Source: Clostridium saccharobutylicum DSM 13864 (GTDB lineage Bacteria > Bacillota > Clostridia > Clostridiales > Clostridiaceae). Taken from it: a stretch of DNA of 64,000 nucleotides. The notes beneath the pieces were generated by a model. The model made no database searches, was not told where the DNA came from, and saw only the letters and a list, made by a program, of their open reading frames with translations. The DNA is taken from the NCBI RefSeq assembly GCF_000473995.1, contig NC_022571.1:3565416-3629415 (forward strand), read 5' to 3'. A program made the position numbers and the translations under genes. Numbering within the stretch: the first letter of the stretch is position 1; the number at the start of each line of letters is the position of its first letter. This document shows, piece by piece, positions 11,190 through 19,889 of the stretch.

Positions 11190-11316
11190 TACTACACCTT
11201 CTTAGATTTAATATTTATTGATATAATAATATAACTAATATCATCTTAATTATATAATAACTTTAATTAATATTGTTGTTATAATAAAAATATAAAACCA
11301 ATTAAAATAAATTATT

Positions 11317-11964
11317 TTAATTAAATTGTTTATTTAATACCTTTTCAATAAATATCTTTGTTAAATCCGGATCAAATTGTAGCCCTGAATTTATCCTAAG
11401 CTCTTCAATTGCAAACTCTTCTGGTAAAGCTTTACGATAACATCTTTCACTAACTATAGCATCATAACTGTCAACTATTGAAATAATTCTTGACTGTATA
11501 GGTATTTCTTTTCCACTTGTACCTTTAGGATATCCAAGCCCATCATATCTTTCATGATGAGCTAAAACATATTCTGCTACCTCAATCATTCCATCAACCA
11601 TGAGAAGTATTTCGCATCCTATTTCCGGATGTCTTTTTAAATGATTCCATTCGTCATTTGTTAATTTTTCTTTCTTATTTAATATACTTTCTTTTATTCT
11701 TATTTTACCTATATCATGTAATAAACCAACAATTCTAAGTTCATCAACTGTATCCTTTGATAATTCAAGCGCTTTACCCATTTTTTCACATAATTTAGAA
11801 ACTCTATAACAATGCTGTCCTTCTTTTTTATTTTTTTCATAAAATATATTGATTAAAACTTCCAAAGTTTGTTTTGTCATATTTATACTTTCAAAAGCTT
11901 TTTCATCACATATATGATTTTTGACCTTTTTTAATATATCTTTAATCTTTTCTTCATCATTCAT
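11317..11964 (-). CDS. HD-GYP domain protein, probable cyclic-di-GMP phosphodiesterase
   Basis: 215 residues from the ATG at 11964 (GGAAGG precedes it); an upstream in-frame start at 12027 would add 21 hydrophobic residues but has no Shine-Dalgarno. The HD motif LLHDIGK and the extended signature LAHHERYDGLGYP with VDSYDAIVSER make this an HD-GYP rather than a plain HD protein; such domains use a bi- or trinuclear metal site to hydrolyse cyclic di-GMP. No receiver or other sensor domain is attached, so this is a stand-alone catalytic unit. Divergent from lemA. The GGDEF cyclase at 25524 is a possible antagonist in the same window. Confidence 0.9.
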   Translation of the reverse strand: MNDEEKIKDILKKVKNHICDEKAFESINMTKQTLEVLINIFYEKNKKEGQHCYRVSKLCEKMGKALELSKDTVDELRIVGLLHDIGKIRIKESILNKKEKLTNDEWNHLKRHPEIGCEILLMVDGMIEVAEYVLAHHERYDGLGYPKGTSGKEIPIQSRIISIVDSYDAIVSERCYRKALPEEFAIEELRINSGLQFDPDLTKIFIEKVLNKQFN

Positions 11965-12273
11965 AGCCCCTAATTCCTTCCTTATAATTACACTCAAGCT
12001 GGTCAAAACAAATTTAAATATTATCATCCAAATAAATTATCATAATCAAAGCACTTTTTAATCTAAACTTCTTATATCTTTATTTTATACCATTATTGAT
12101 AAAATTCAACAAAATTTTTCTATTTTTTTTATAGCTTATTAAATTCTTAAGTTTTTATTTATATGAAAAGTTTTATAACTTTATTATTAAATAAAATTAA
12201 TTTTTTCTAAATAACAAATGTTTTAATTTAAATATACTGCACATACTAAATTTATAGAAAGGAGGATTGTTTT

Positions 12274-12840
12274 ATGAATAAGCCTATGAAGATAGCATTA
12301 ATTATAGTTGGTATTTTAATAATATTAGGTATTCCAATTGGTAGTTATAACAATCTTGTTTCTCTTGAACAAAATGTGAATACATCATCATCAAATATTG
12401 ACACTCAATTGCAAAGAAGATCTGATTTAATACCCAATTTAGTCAATACTGTTAAAGGGTATGCAACTCAAGAAAAAACTATTTTCACCGATATAGCTAA
12501 TGCAAGAAGTAAATTAGCCGGAGCTGCAAACGTTTCAGACAAAGCCAATGCTGATAATGAACTTTCTGGTGCTCTTTCTAGATTGCTAGTTGTTGTTGAA
12601 AATTATCCTGATTTGAAATCAAATCAAAATTTTAAGGATCTATCAATTCAATTAGAGGGTACAGAAAATAGGATTGCAATTGCTAGACAAGATTATAACA
12701 CTGCTGTAAACAATTATAATACTAAAAGAAGAAGATTCCCTAGTAATATAATAGCCTCATTATTTGGTTTTCAAGAGAAAACACTTTATAAAGCAAGTGA
12801 GGGTGCAAAAGAAGTTCCTCCTGTGGACTTTACAAAATGA
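12274..12840 (+). CDS. lemA: LemA-family membrane-anchored protein
   Basis: 188 residues. One N-terminal transmembrane helix (about 6-25), then the LemA core: an NLVSLEQNVNTSSSNIDTQLQRR segment, RSDLIPNLVNTVKGYA and the C-terminal YNTAVNNYNTKRRRFPSNI...FGF motif, which is very characteristic. The short cytoplasmic N-terminus and long external helical domain are normal for the family, whose molecular role is not settled. AAAGGAGG before ATG. The stop overlaps the start of the TPM-domain gene (ATGA), a pairing often seen, suggesting that the two proteins work together at the envelope. Confidence 0.93.
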   Translation: MNKPMKIALIIVGILIILGIPIGSYNNLVSLEQNVNTSSSNIDTQLQRRSDLIPNLVNTVKGYATQEKTIFTDIANARSKLAGAANVSDKANADNELSGALSRLLVVVENYPDLKSNQNFKDLSIQLEGTENRIAIARQDYNTAVNNYNTKRRRFPSNIIASLFGFQEKTLYKASEGAKEVPPVDFTK

Positions 12841-13625
12841 GAACAAATACTAAAATTAGATTTTTAAATTTATTTATATGTTTTCTTCTTTTGGTAAGTT
12901 CACTTTTATTAATTTCAGTAAATGCTGAAATTAAAATACCATCTCCAACATCATATAAATATGTAAATGATTATGTTAATGTAATAAACGAAGCAGAAGT
13001 AAATAAAATTATATCTATAGGTAAAGAATTAGAGGATAAGACAGGTGCACAGGCTGTTGTAGCTGTAATTAATTCAACTAACAATGTTCCAATTGAAGAT
13101 TATGCTATTAATCTTTTTAGAAATTGGGGAATTGGACAAAAAAATAAAGATAACGGTTTATTGATACTTTTAGCAATAAATGATAGAACTTGGAGAGTAG
13201 AAGTTGGACGTGGACTTGAGGGTGCTATTCCAGATGTTTTAAGTAACAGGGTAATGGAATCAGTTGCAAAACCAAGCTTTATGGAAGGTAAATATGGTGA
13301 AGGCCTTTTAAACTCGTATAGTGCCTTTTGTGATTATATAGCTTCTGAATATAATGTTACCTTAGATAAATCTTTAAATATATCAGTACCAAATAATACC
13401 GCTGTTTATAATAATAACTTTAAATTTTTTGGAATAGCACTAATAGGTTTATTGTTATTAGACTTTATATTTAATAGAGGTAGAATTTCGTCTACAATAC
13501 TGCAGATATTTCTTATCAATAGTATATTTCGAGGACATGGTCCTAGAGGTGGTTCTTCTGGTGGCGGCTTCGGAGGGTTTGGCGGTGGTTCTTCTGGTGG
13601 CGGCGGTTCTAGTGGCAATTGGTAA
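12837..13625 (+). CDS. TPM-domain (YgcG-type) membrane protein with Gly/Ser tail
   Basis: 262 residues. Signal peptide at about 8-30; TPM domain at about 35-170 with YVNDYVNVINEAE, a GQKNKDNGLLILLAINDRTWRVEVGRGLEG core; a transmembrane helix at about 195-210; and a C-terminal RGHGPRGGSSGGGFGGFGGG-type Gly/Ser-rich tail. These are the family's standard parts. Translationally coupled to lemA by a 4-bp overlap. TPM proteins are implicated in membrane-protein quality control or repair in some systems, but the role here is inferred only from family. The last codons form the left arm of the shared terminator at 13605. Confidence 0.9.
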   Translation: MRTNTKIRFLNLFICFLLLVSSLLLISVNAEIKIPSPTSYKYVNDYVNVINEAEVNKIISIGKELEDKTGAQAVVAVINSTNNVPIEDYAINLFRNWGIGQKNKDNGLLILLAINDRTWRVEVGRGLEGAIPDVLSNRVMESVAKPSFMEGKYGEGLLNSYSAFCDYIASEYNVTLDKSLNISVPNNTAVYNNNFKFFGIALIGLLLLDFIFNRGRISSTILQIFLINSIFRGHGPRGGSSGGGFGGFGGGSSGGGGSSGNW

Positions 13626-13650
13626 AAGCCACTAGAACCATTTATTTTTC
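13605..13650 (+). terminator. Terminator shared by the convergent TPM and corA genes
   Basis: Perfect 12-bp GC-containing stem GGTTCTAGTGGC / GCCACTAGAACC followed by ATTTATTTTTC. The left arm is inside the TPM gene's last codons and the right arm contains the corA stop codon. Confidence 0.85.
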
Positions 13651-14552
13651 TTAAACCAAACTATGCACGAAACAACTATAGAAATACTTATTATTATAAC
13701 TACTGGATATGCATAAGGTAAATTATATTCTGGCATAGTAAAATTCATTCCATACCAACCTACTATAAGCGTAAGTGGTAAGAATATAGTTGTAACAACT
13801 GTAAATAATTTCATCAACTTATTTTGATCTATATCTACTTGAGCTTGATATGCCTCTCTCACTTGTGTAACATAATCTCTTAAGTTATTTACACTTTGAT
13901 ATAGTCTATTTATCCTATTAGTAAACATTCTGAAGTATTTACCAGTTTTTTTATCTATAAGTCCATTTTCATTCTCTTCAATATTTTCTGCAATATTTAA
14001 AAATCTTTCGTAATAGCGCTTTAACCTTAATAATTTCTTTCTAAGAATGATTATTTTATTTAAATAATCATCACTTTTTGAAGTTATTAATGATTCTTCA
14101 AGTTCTACAATTTCTTTTTCAACATTCTCAATTAACTCTGTATCTTCACATGTAAGTTTATCAAAAAAAAGATATAACATTTTACCAAGGCTTGTGCATT
14201 TAATTTCTTTAGATTGAATTTTATTAATTATATCATTTGTAATAAAACTTTTATCGCCTATAAATACTATCAAATTTTTTCTAAAAAATATACACATCCT
14301 TCTTGATGGTTTCGACATATCTCTAATATTAGGCGCTTTCATAGCTATGTAATCAAATCCTTCATAGCTTTCAAACTTGGTACTTTTTCCATTTAAACAT
14401 TCATATAATATCTTTTCATTAATATTTAGCTTTTTAGCTATTGACTCTAATTCATTAAATTCAATGGTAGCAACAATAAGCTTATTATCATCTTGATTCA
14501 AATTATCTATAGATTCTTCATTCAAAGCATCGTTGCTTAGAGAATATATCAT
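13632..14552 (-). CDS. corA: CorA-family magnesium/divalent cation channel
   Basis: 306 residues. A long soluble N-terminal funnel domain with alpha-helical stretches (about 1-240), then two C-terminal transmembrane helices at about 245-265 and 278-298. The selectivity signature YGMNF follows the first helix and is the hallmark of the family; the periplasmic loop MPEYNLPYAYP matches typical CorA loops. The pentameric channel imports Mg2+ (some members Co2+, which would fit the neighbouring cobalamin genes, but that is speculation). Convergent with the LemA-TPM unit. The final residues KKNKWF are typical. Confidence 0.93.
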   Translation of the reverse strand: MIYSLSNDALNEESIDNLNQDDNKLIVATIEFNELESIAKKLNINEKILYECLNGKSTKFESYEGFDYIAMKAPNIRDMSKPSRRMCIFFRKNLIVFIGDKSFITNDIINKIQSKEIKCTSLGKMLYLFFDKLTCEDTELIENVEKEIVELEESLITSKSDDYLNKIIILRKKLLRLKRYYERFLNIAENIEENENGLIDKKTGKYFRMFTNRINRLYQSVNNLRDYVTQVREAYQAQVDIDQNKLMKLFTVVTTIFLPLTLIVGWYGMNFTMPEYNLPYAYPVVIIISISIVVSCIVWFKKNKWF

Positions 14553-15071
14553 TGTTAATCACCTTTTTTCAATATTTAAAAATACTTTATTTATTTTTAT
14601 CAAATAAGAGAATAATTTTTTCCTATCTAAAATTATTACAAAAAATTATTAGCTCATATATAACGTATAATTTTCACTTTCACCTATATATTATTTTTTG
14701 AATGCCTATAATTATTTTCACCAATTTATATCAATTAACATAAAATATAATATAAAAAAATTACTCCATGCCTACAAATTTAAAACTCAAATTAACGCCC
14801 TTTATAAATCACATAAAAAATAACAAGTGAATATTAGGCACATGAAAGAAAATAACAAGTCCAAAATGCCATGATTATTTTGCATCAGGCAAGGAAGTGG
14901 ATTTGTCTCATAGCGGGCTATTAGATGAATCCGCTAACGCAGCATGATGCAAAATAGGCTTGGCAGATGGACTTGTTATTTTTTTGATTGTGCCTTAATA
15001 CCTTAAAAATTCATCATTCATTATGAACTGTATTCTATAAAGGGCATTAATTAGTTATTAAATATTAATAA
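14553..15071. other. 519-bp non-coding spacer between corA and cbiG
   Basis: No supported gene. Contains the corA promoter region, the large palindromic repeat at 14834-14996, and an outer inverted repeat TTAACGCCCTTTATA (about 14793) / TATAAAGGGCATTAA (about 15036), which brackets it. It ends the long cbi transcript. Confidence 0.7.
14834..14996. repeat. MITE-like palindrome, TTAGGCACA family, full copy
   Basis: 163 bp. Ends TTAGGCACATGAAAGAAAAT and ATTTTTTTGATTGTGCCTTA form an imperfect terminal inverted repeat extended by AACAAGTCC / GGACTTGTT. The interior (TGCATCAG... / GCATGATGCA) is also self-complementary. No ORF. Likely the terminator for the cbi operon. Confidence 0.75.
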
Positions 15072-16247
15072 TTAATCAACATTTAATAACACCCCAATTG
15101 CTAAAGTCATGCCTTCATGTTTTACTTTACTTATTATAACTTTTGCTCCCATAAGATCTACACATGGTTCACAAACTCCTGTTATACCTAAAGTTTTTAA
15201 TACAAAATCACTTTTTTCATACTTATCTTGAACAGTTTTTATTTCACATCTTTCGAAAGTTTTAAATTCACAATTAATATTTTGTGCTAATTTAATAATT
15301 CCTTCTTCATCTTTTTTTACATCCACAGAAACTATATACTTTACTGATCTTATATCAAGATTATATTTTATTAAGCTGCTCTCTATAAATTCTTTTAATT
15401 TTTCATAAGAAGTACCTCTTCTACAGCCTATCCCTAAAACTATATCTCTTTTTATAAGTCTTAATATTTTAGAATAATTCAGATTGTTAATATTATTACA
15501 ATTCAGCTTATCATTGTTAAAACTCAAATTATTAGTTATCCAAATAGAATCTTCCTTTAACTCTTCTATTTTTTTATATCCATTTGTAATTTTAACAATG
15601 TTATATTCATCTTTTATTCCAATAATTTTTCCATCAACCAAAAGTGAAGATATATATTTAGCTTTTTTTAAATCTTCAATAATTAAGTTATTATTTTTTG
15701 CTATAACATCTGGAGCAATTATTTCCAAGTTATCTGTGGCTGTAGTTATAATTGGCTTTGCATTTATAACTTTTGAAACCTCTATTGTAAGATCATTTCC
15801 ACCGCCCAAATGTCCACTTAAAATATTAATAGCATATTTTCCACATAAATCAACAACTACAACACCAGGATCTTTATCCTTACCTTCTAAAAATTGTGCA
15901 ATTGCTCTAACAGCAATTCCAGTTGAAGATATAAAGATAATGCCTTTTGAATTTTTCATTGTTTCTTTTGATATATCATTTAAATTAAACTTCTCATAAC
16001 AATTAACTTCTTCATAGTTAAATTTTTCATTATGAAATTCTTGAGTTTCTAAATCATTCTCTTCATTTTTTTGATTTTTTAACTTTGTCACATTTCTTAT
16101 CTCTGAATCTTTATTAGCTTGTTTTATATAAAGTCTTCCACTAAAATATTTCTGAAGCTTTAAAGCTATATCTATCCCTTTAGGAGATGGACAAATTATA
16201 CTTATCATATTTTTTTCTTCTATATCAATAGAACTATCTTTATTCAC
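15072..16247 (-). CDS. cbiG: Cobalt-precorrin-5A hydrolase CbiG
   Basis: 391 residues, normal to slightly long. Opens the delta-lactone ring of cobalt-precorrin-5A, releasing acetaldehyde, in anaerobic cobalamin synthesis. N-terminal region begins MISIICPSPKGIDIALKL; the central part has the conserved GIIFISSTGIAVRAIAQFL and LSGHLGGGNDLT; the C-terminal domain has GIGCRRGTS and LGITGVCEPC. An Asn/Glu-rich insertion at about 50-80 (QNEENDLETQEFHNEKFNYE-like) enlarges the N-terminal half. GTG start overlapping the cbiF stop by one base, with GAGG 10 bp upstream. Last gene of the riboswitch-led cbi operon. Confidence 0.93.
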   Translation of the reverse strand: MNKDSSIDIEEKNMISIICPSPKGIDIALKLQKYFSGRLYIKQANKDSEIRNVTKLKNQKNEENDLETQEFHNEKFNYEEVNCYEKFNLNDISKETMKNSKGIIFISSTGIAVRAIAQFLEGKDKDPGVVVVDLCGKYAINILSGHLGGGNDLTIEVSKVINAKPIITTATDNLEIIAPDVIAKNNNLIIEDLKKAKYISSLLVDGKIIGIKDEYNIVKITNGYKKIEELKEDSIWITNNLSFNNDKLNCNNINNLNYSKILRLIKRDIVLGIGCRRGTSYEKLKEFIESSLIKYNLDIRSVKYIVSVDVKKDEEGIIKLAQNINCEFKTFERCEIKTVQDKYEKSDFVLKTLGITGVCEPCVDLMGAKVIISKVKHEGMTLAIGVLLNVD

Positions 16248-17005
16248 TATTTTGTATCCTCAGCATCTCTAAACATATGTGAAAAGTTTTTATCATATAA
16301 TAAACTCTTTTCAAAATCACTATCAATAAAATCTCCAACTAATATTTGAGCACATTTAGTAATATTGTTTTCCTTAACTTTCTCAGCTATATCATCTAAA
16401 TGTCCCATGATTATTTTTTGATCGGACCATGTTGCTCTTTCAATTACTGCTATTGCAACATTCTTTTTATATCCTTTTCTTAATTTTTCAACCACTTTAT
16501 CAATCATTGAAATTGAAAGGAATATAGCCATAGATGCTCCCACTGAAGCTAGCACCTCAAGATCTTCACTTTCTGGAACTGGAGTTCTTCCTTCAACCCT
16601 TGTTAAAATTACAGTTTGACTTACTCCAGGCAATGTAAATTCTCTATTTATTGCAGCTGCTGCACCAGTAAATGAGCTAACCCCTGGAACAACTTCATAT
16701 GGAATACTAACTCTATCAAGCTCAATCATTTGTTCTCTTATAGCACCATAGATTGATGGATCACCTGTATGCAATCTTACAACTAATTTTCCCATTTGTT
16801 CTTCCATAGTCATGATTTCCATAACATCCTCTAACGTCATATTCGCAGAATTATAAATTTGAGCATCACGCCTACAATATTCTAAATGTTCCTTAGAAAC
16901 TAAAGAACCTGCATATATAACAACATCAGCTCTTTCTAATAAATCCCTGCCTCTAACAGTAATTAAATCTGCTGCTCCTGGACCTGCACCTATAAAATAA
17001 ACCAT
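16247..17005 (-). CDS. cbiF: Cobalt-precorrin-4 C11-methyltransferase CbiF
   Basis: 252 residues. SAM-dependent tetrapyrrole methyltransferase: N-terminal VYFIGAGPGAADLITVRG, the middle loop VVRLHTGDPSIYGA, and VPGVSSFTGAAAAINREFTLPGVSQTVILTR, the last being characteristic of CbiF/CobM. I set the start at the ATG at 17005, 9 bp after GAGGAG; the TTG at 17011 is less likely. It overlaps cbiG by one base, so the pair is translationally coupled. It acts between cbiL/cbiH steps and cbiG. Confidence 0.95.
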   Translation of the reverse strand: MVYFIGAGPGAADLITVRGRDLLERADVVIYAGSLVSKEHLEYCRRDAQIYNSANMTLEDVMEIMTMEEQMGKLVVRLHTGDPSIYGAIREQMIELDRVSIPYEVVPGVSSFTGAAAAINREFTLPGVSQTVILTRVEGRTPVPESEDLEVLASVGASMAIFLSISMIDKVVEKLRKGYKKNVAIAVIERATWSDQKIIMGHLDDIAEKVKENNITKCAQILVGDFIDSDFEKSLLYDKNFSHMFRDAEDTK

Positions 17006-17135
17006 CTTCAAACACTCCTCACTTAAATTTTATAATTACGAATGAGATTATAAAAAACTCTATAAAGAACCTTTTAAAAACTCATAAAAATCTTATCCTT
17101 AATTCTCTATTTTATATTATTAACATTTATTATCC

Positions 17136-17807
17136 TTATATTTCATCTCTGCTTGCTATTATTAATGACATATAATCTCTAAGTTTTAATATCTCTTCTC
17201 TATCTGTTAGCAGAACTTCTCCATCTCTTCCAACTCTACTAGCATATACATACTTAAAGCCCTTTTCTTCTAATATATTAAGTACTTCTTCTTCACGCTT
17301 ATATACTTTCATAATAACTACAAACTTTTCATCTCTTATTGTATCAACTTTAGATGCAGGAAGTATTAATAAATTCTCATTTCCAATAACCAAAGTTTTA
17401 TTTGCAAGACTAGCAGCTGCACAAAATGAAGTTATTCCTGGAATTGTCTTAACCTGAAATCCATGTTCTTCAACATGACTTAACATGTGAATGTATGTAC
17501 TATAAACATATGGATCACCTATAGTTAAAAAAGCAACATTTTTTCCTTCACGTAATCTTGCTTCTATAAATTCATAAGCTTCTAAAGACTTTTTAAGTCT
17601 TTCCTTTCCTCCCATTGGAAAATGTTTAATACATACTTCTGTTCCTTCTTTTATGTATTCTCTAGCAGTTTCAAGTGCAATACTTGCACCATCTTCTTGT
17701 GCAGATGGTGCAACTATAACATCACATTTTTCTATAGTTCTCACTGCCTTAACTGTTAATAATTCTGAATCTCCTGGTCCTACGCCTATTCCATATAATA
17801 TTCCCAT
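17136..17807 (-). CDS. cbiL: Cobalt-precorrin-2 C20-methyltransferase CbiL
   Basis: 223 residues. Tetrapyrrole methylase fold: MGILYGIGVGPGDSELLTVKAV, FLTIGDPYVYSTYIHML, and IPGITSFCAAASLANKTL. The GVGPGDPEL-type start together with DPYVYSTY is typical of CbiL/CobI. Transfers a methyl from SAM to C20 of cobalt-precorrin-2, the first ring modification after cobalt insertion by CbiK. GAGAGGAAA precedes the ATG. Spacers of 125 bp to cbiF and about 250 bp to cbiT hold no gene. Confidence 0.94.
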   Translation of the reverse strand: MGILYGIGVGPGDSELLTVKAVRTIEKCDVIVAPSAQEDGASIALETAREYIKEGTEVCIKHFPMGGKERLKKSLEAYEFIEARLREGKNVAFLTIGDPYVYSTYIHMLSHVEEHGFQVKTIPGITSFCAAASLANKTLVIGNENLLILPASKVDTIRDEKFVVIMKVYKREEEVLNILEEKGFKYVYASRVGRDGEVLLTDREEILKLRDYMSLIIASRDEI

Positions 17808-18053
17808 TCTTAAATTTCCTCTCTTTTGCTAACTTGTGTACTTCTTCTTAATTATATATATTACCAAAACAATTTCCAATAAAATTAGTAATAGTACCAT
17901 AATATTATTGAAAAATTAAAACTTCAGCACATATATACAATGTTTTATTTTGGGGACTTTGCCTTATATATTTAGATTTAATATTTTTCATCCCACACTT
18001 TTATTTCTAGCCAATGAATATATAATATAACCATATAAATTACACAATTTAAA

Positions 18054-18635
18054 TTAAAAACTATCTTTCTTTATGCATTGAATTATATATATAGGGTTAT
18101 TTGCTATCATCATCAACGTATTTTCCTTATTTTTACTAACATTAATTAAAGATATATCTACCTTATAATTTAATTTTTTTGCTGATTCGATTGCTTTGTA
18201 TACATTATCTAAGGTAATAAAATTCATAACTAATACTCCATTATCATTAAGACAAGATGTAGCCTTAAATATTATATCCTCTAATGTTCCACCACTTCCT
18301 CCAACAAATATAGAATCAAATTTTATCTGTTTATTTATTATATTTTCTAATGTATTACTTGCATCATCTTTTATTTGCTCTATATTATCACAATTGAATT
18401 TTTCGATATTCCTCTTAGTGACTTCGAAAGGTTCATCTTCTTTTTCTATTGAAACTACCTTACCATTCCTAGCTATCTTAGCTGCTTGAACTGTAATACT
18501 TCCAGTTCCGCTTCCAATATCTAAAACTTTAGAATTTTCATCTAAATTCATCTTAGCAATTGAAAGTATTCTTATATCCTCCTTAGTCATAGGACATTTT
18601 CCTCTTATAAACTCTTCATCTTTTATAAAGATCAT
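18054..18635 (-). CDS. cbiT: Cobalt-precorrin-6B C15-methyltransferase (decarboxylating) CbiT
   Basis: 193 residues. Rossmann-type SAM methyltransferase with DEEFIRGKCPMTKEDIRILSIA at the start and the SAM motif KVLDIGSGTGSITVQAA, then IFVGGSGGTLEDI, all CbiT hallmarks. It methylates C15 and decarboxylates the C12 acetate, while CbiE does C5; aerobic organisms fuse the two as CobL. The start is the ATG at 18635 behind AAAGGGGG; an upstream reading to 18710 only translates part of the palindromic repeat at 18663-18742. In the cbi operon after cbiE. Confidence 0.93.
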   Translation of the reverse strand: MIFIKDEEFIRGKCPMTKEDIRILSIAKMNLDENSKVLDIGSGTGSITVQAAKIARNGKVVSIEKEDEPFEVTKRNIEKFNCDNIEQIKDDASNTLENIINKQIKFDSIFVGGSGGTLEDIIFKATSCLNDNGVLVMNFITLDNVYKAIESAKKLNYKVDISLINVSKNKENTLMMIANNPIYIIQCIKKDSF

Positions 18636-18662
18636 CTTACTTCCCCCTTTCCTCAAGGTATT

Positions 18663-18742
18663 AATAACAAGTCCATTTGTCAGCATATTTTCATCATGCT
18701 GAATTGGCAAATTGGACTTGCTATTTATTTTTACGTGCCTTA
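18663..18742. repeat. MITE-like palindrome, TTAGGCACA family, between cbiE and cbiT
   Basis: AACAAGTCCATTTG / CAAATTGGACTTG arms with inner AGCAT/ATGCT, ending in TTTTTACGTGCCTTAA. Internally deleted copy of about 80 bp sitting in an operon junction, so it must be transcribed. Confidence 0.65.
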
Positions 18743-18750
18743 ATTCTCAA

Positions 18751-19407
18751 TTACAAACTAGATTTATCTACTATAAAAATGCTAAGTGCAGCATATTCTC
18801 TATTTGAACATTCTTCTGGAGTGCCTGCACTTATAATTTCATCTTCATAAGATAAATTTTCTCCAATTATAACTTTACAATTAACCTTACCTTTAATTAG
18901 AATATCACACAATACAGCTGGATTGTTTTCTTTATCTGTAAGCCAAATACTCATCTCATTTTTATTAACAGCTTCTAAAAATTCTTCATTTCTTCCATGC
19001 AAACTTCCTAAATAAGCATTATTCCATGGAAGCTTAACTTTTGAAGTCAAATATTGAAATGAACTTATTCCAGGAACAATCGCAAATTCTAATTCAGCTT
19101 TACTTTTTATATAATTAGTTATTCCATAAAAAGTAGGATCACCAGAAGCAACAATTGATATATTAAATTCTTTCTTCACTTGTGTATTCTCATTTTCACT
19201 TGATGAATTATCTTTATTTACATTTTTCAATATATATTTATCTAAATCTGATAGTGTTTTCATATATACCTTTTTATTATGAACAAAATCCAATGAATCC
19301 AATGCTCTCTTAAATCCAATAATAATATCAGATTCTTCCATAACCTTTAAAGCCTTAGGTAATATATAATCCCTATGCCCAGGTCCAAGTCCTACTATAT
19401 AAATCAT
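18751..19407 (-). CDS. cbiE: Cobalt-precorrin-7 C5-methyltransferase CbiE
   Basis: 218 residues. N-terminal IYIVGLGPGHRDYILPKAL and the SAM-pocket segments SIVASGDPTFYGI and FAIVPGISSFQYLTSKVKLPW identify the CbiE branch of tetrapyrrole methylases; GSLHGRNEEFL is also typical. Acts together with CbiT on late precorrins. An Asn/Glu/Ser-rich stretch (about 62-75) is a small insertion. GGAGGTGAG precedes the ATG. Located downstream of cbiD but separated from it by 480 bp of repeats, so co-transcription across the repeats is assumed rather than shown. Confidence 0.93.
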   Translation of the reverse strand: MIYIVGLGPGHRDYILPKALKVMEESDIIIGFKRALDSLDFVHNKKVYMKTLSDLDKYILKNVNKDNSSSENENTQVKKEFNISIVASGDPTFYGITNYIKSKAELEFAIVPGISSFQYLTSKVKLPWNNAYLGSLHGRNEEFLEAVNKNEMSIWLTDKENNPAVLCDILIKGKVNCKVIIGENLSYEDEIISAGTPEECSNREYAALSIFIVDKSSL

Positions 19408-19460
19408 TCACTCACCTCCACATATAGTAACTCACCTTGATAAACAGCTTTAAAATTAAA

Positions 19461-19560
19461 GTTATGTGGCAACTAACCGAAATCAAACATATAATTTATT
19501 TATCTGCATATGAGATTGTTATTAAACAGAATTTCATAGTCAACAAATCTCTACAGATTA
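19461..19560 (+). repeat. ACCGAAA long-palindrome element, degraded forward copy A2
   Basis: Retains the lead GTTATGTGGCAACTAACCGA and first arm start, but the complementary arm and apical part are eroded. Lies 107 bp before the inverted copy at 19668, the same pair arrangement as at 7.2/7.7 and 59.8/60.3 kb. Confidence 0.6.
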
Positions 19561-19605
19561 ATATGTTAATAGTCTTTCTTACATAATTTGCATACAAGAT
19601 ACACT

Positions 19606-19628
19606 TTAGGCACATGAAAGAAATTAAT
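19606..19628. repeat. Half of a TTAGGCACA repeat
   Basis: TTAGGCACATGAAAGAAATT matches one terminus of the MITE-like family; the other end is missing. Confidence 0.5.
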
Positions 19629-19667
19629 GCATTACTATAACTATACTTTGAAATGTATTATTCCCCA

Positions 19668-19880
19668 GAAAGTAAGGATACTCTTTTGTGTAGCATTGCG
19701 TTTAAAATAAGTCTGTAGGTATTTCTTAAGTAGAAGTTGTTCCATTTTTGCTTGTCCTCAGCTTGTCTTAGGAACATGCGATAATGGAACAACTTCTGCT
19801 TTTAGAAATCCACAGTCTTATTTTATAGCAATCGAACAAAAGAGTTTCCTTACTTTCGGTAAGTTACTACATAACTCGAA
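19668..19880 (-). repeat. ACCGAAA long-palindrome element, copy B2 (inverted)
   Basis: Outer arm GAAAGTAAGGATACTCTTTT pairs (one mismatch) with the arm ending ACTTTC at 19857; inner blocks AAAATAAG/CTTATTTT, TTTCTT/AGAAA, AGAAGTTGTTCCATT/AATGGAACAACTTCT and the TCCTCAG...TAGGA tip. Ends ACTTTCGGTAAGTTAC then ACATAAC, the inverse of the conserved lead. Sits inside the cbi operon between cbiE and cbiD. Confidence 0.78.
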
Positions 19881-19889
19881 GTCTCAAGT

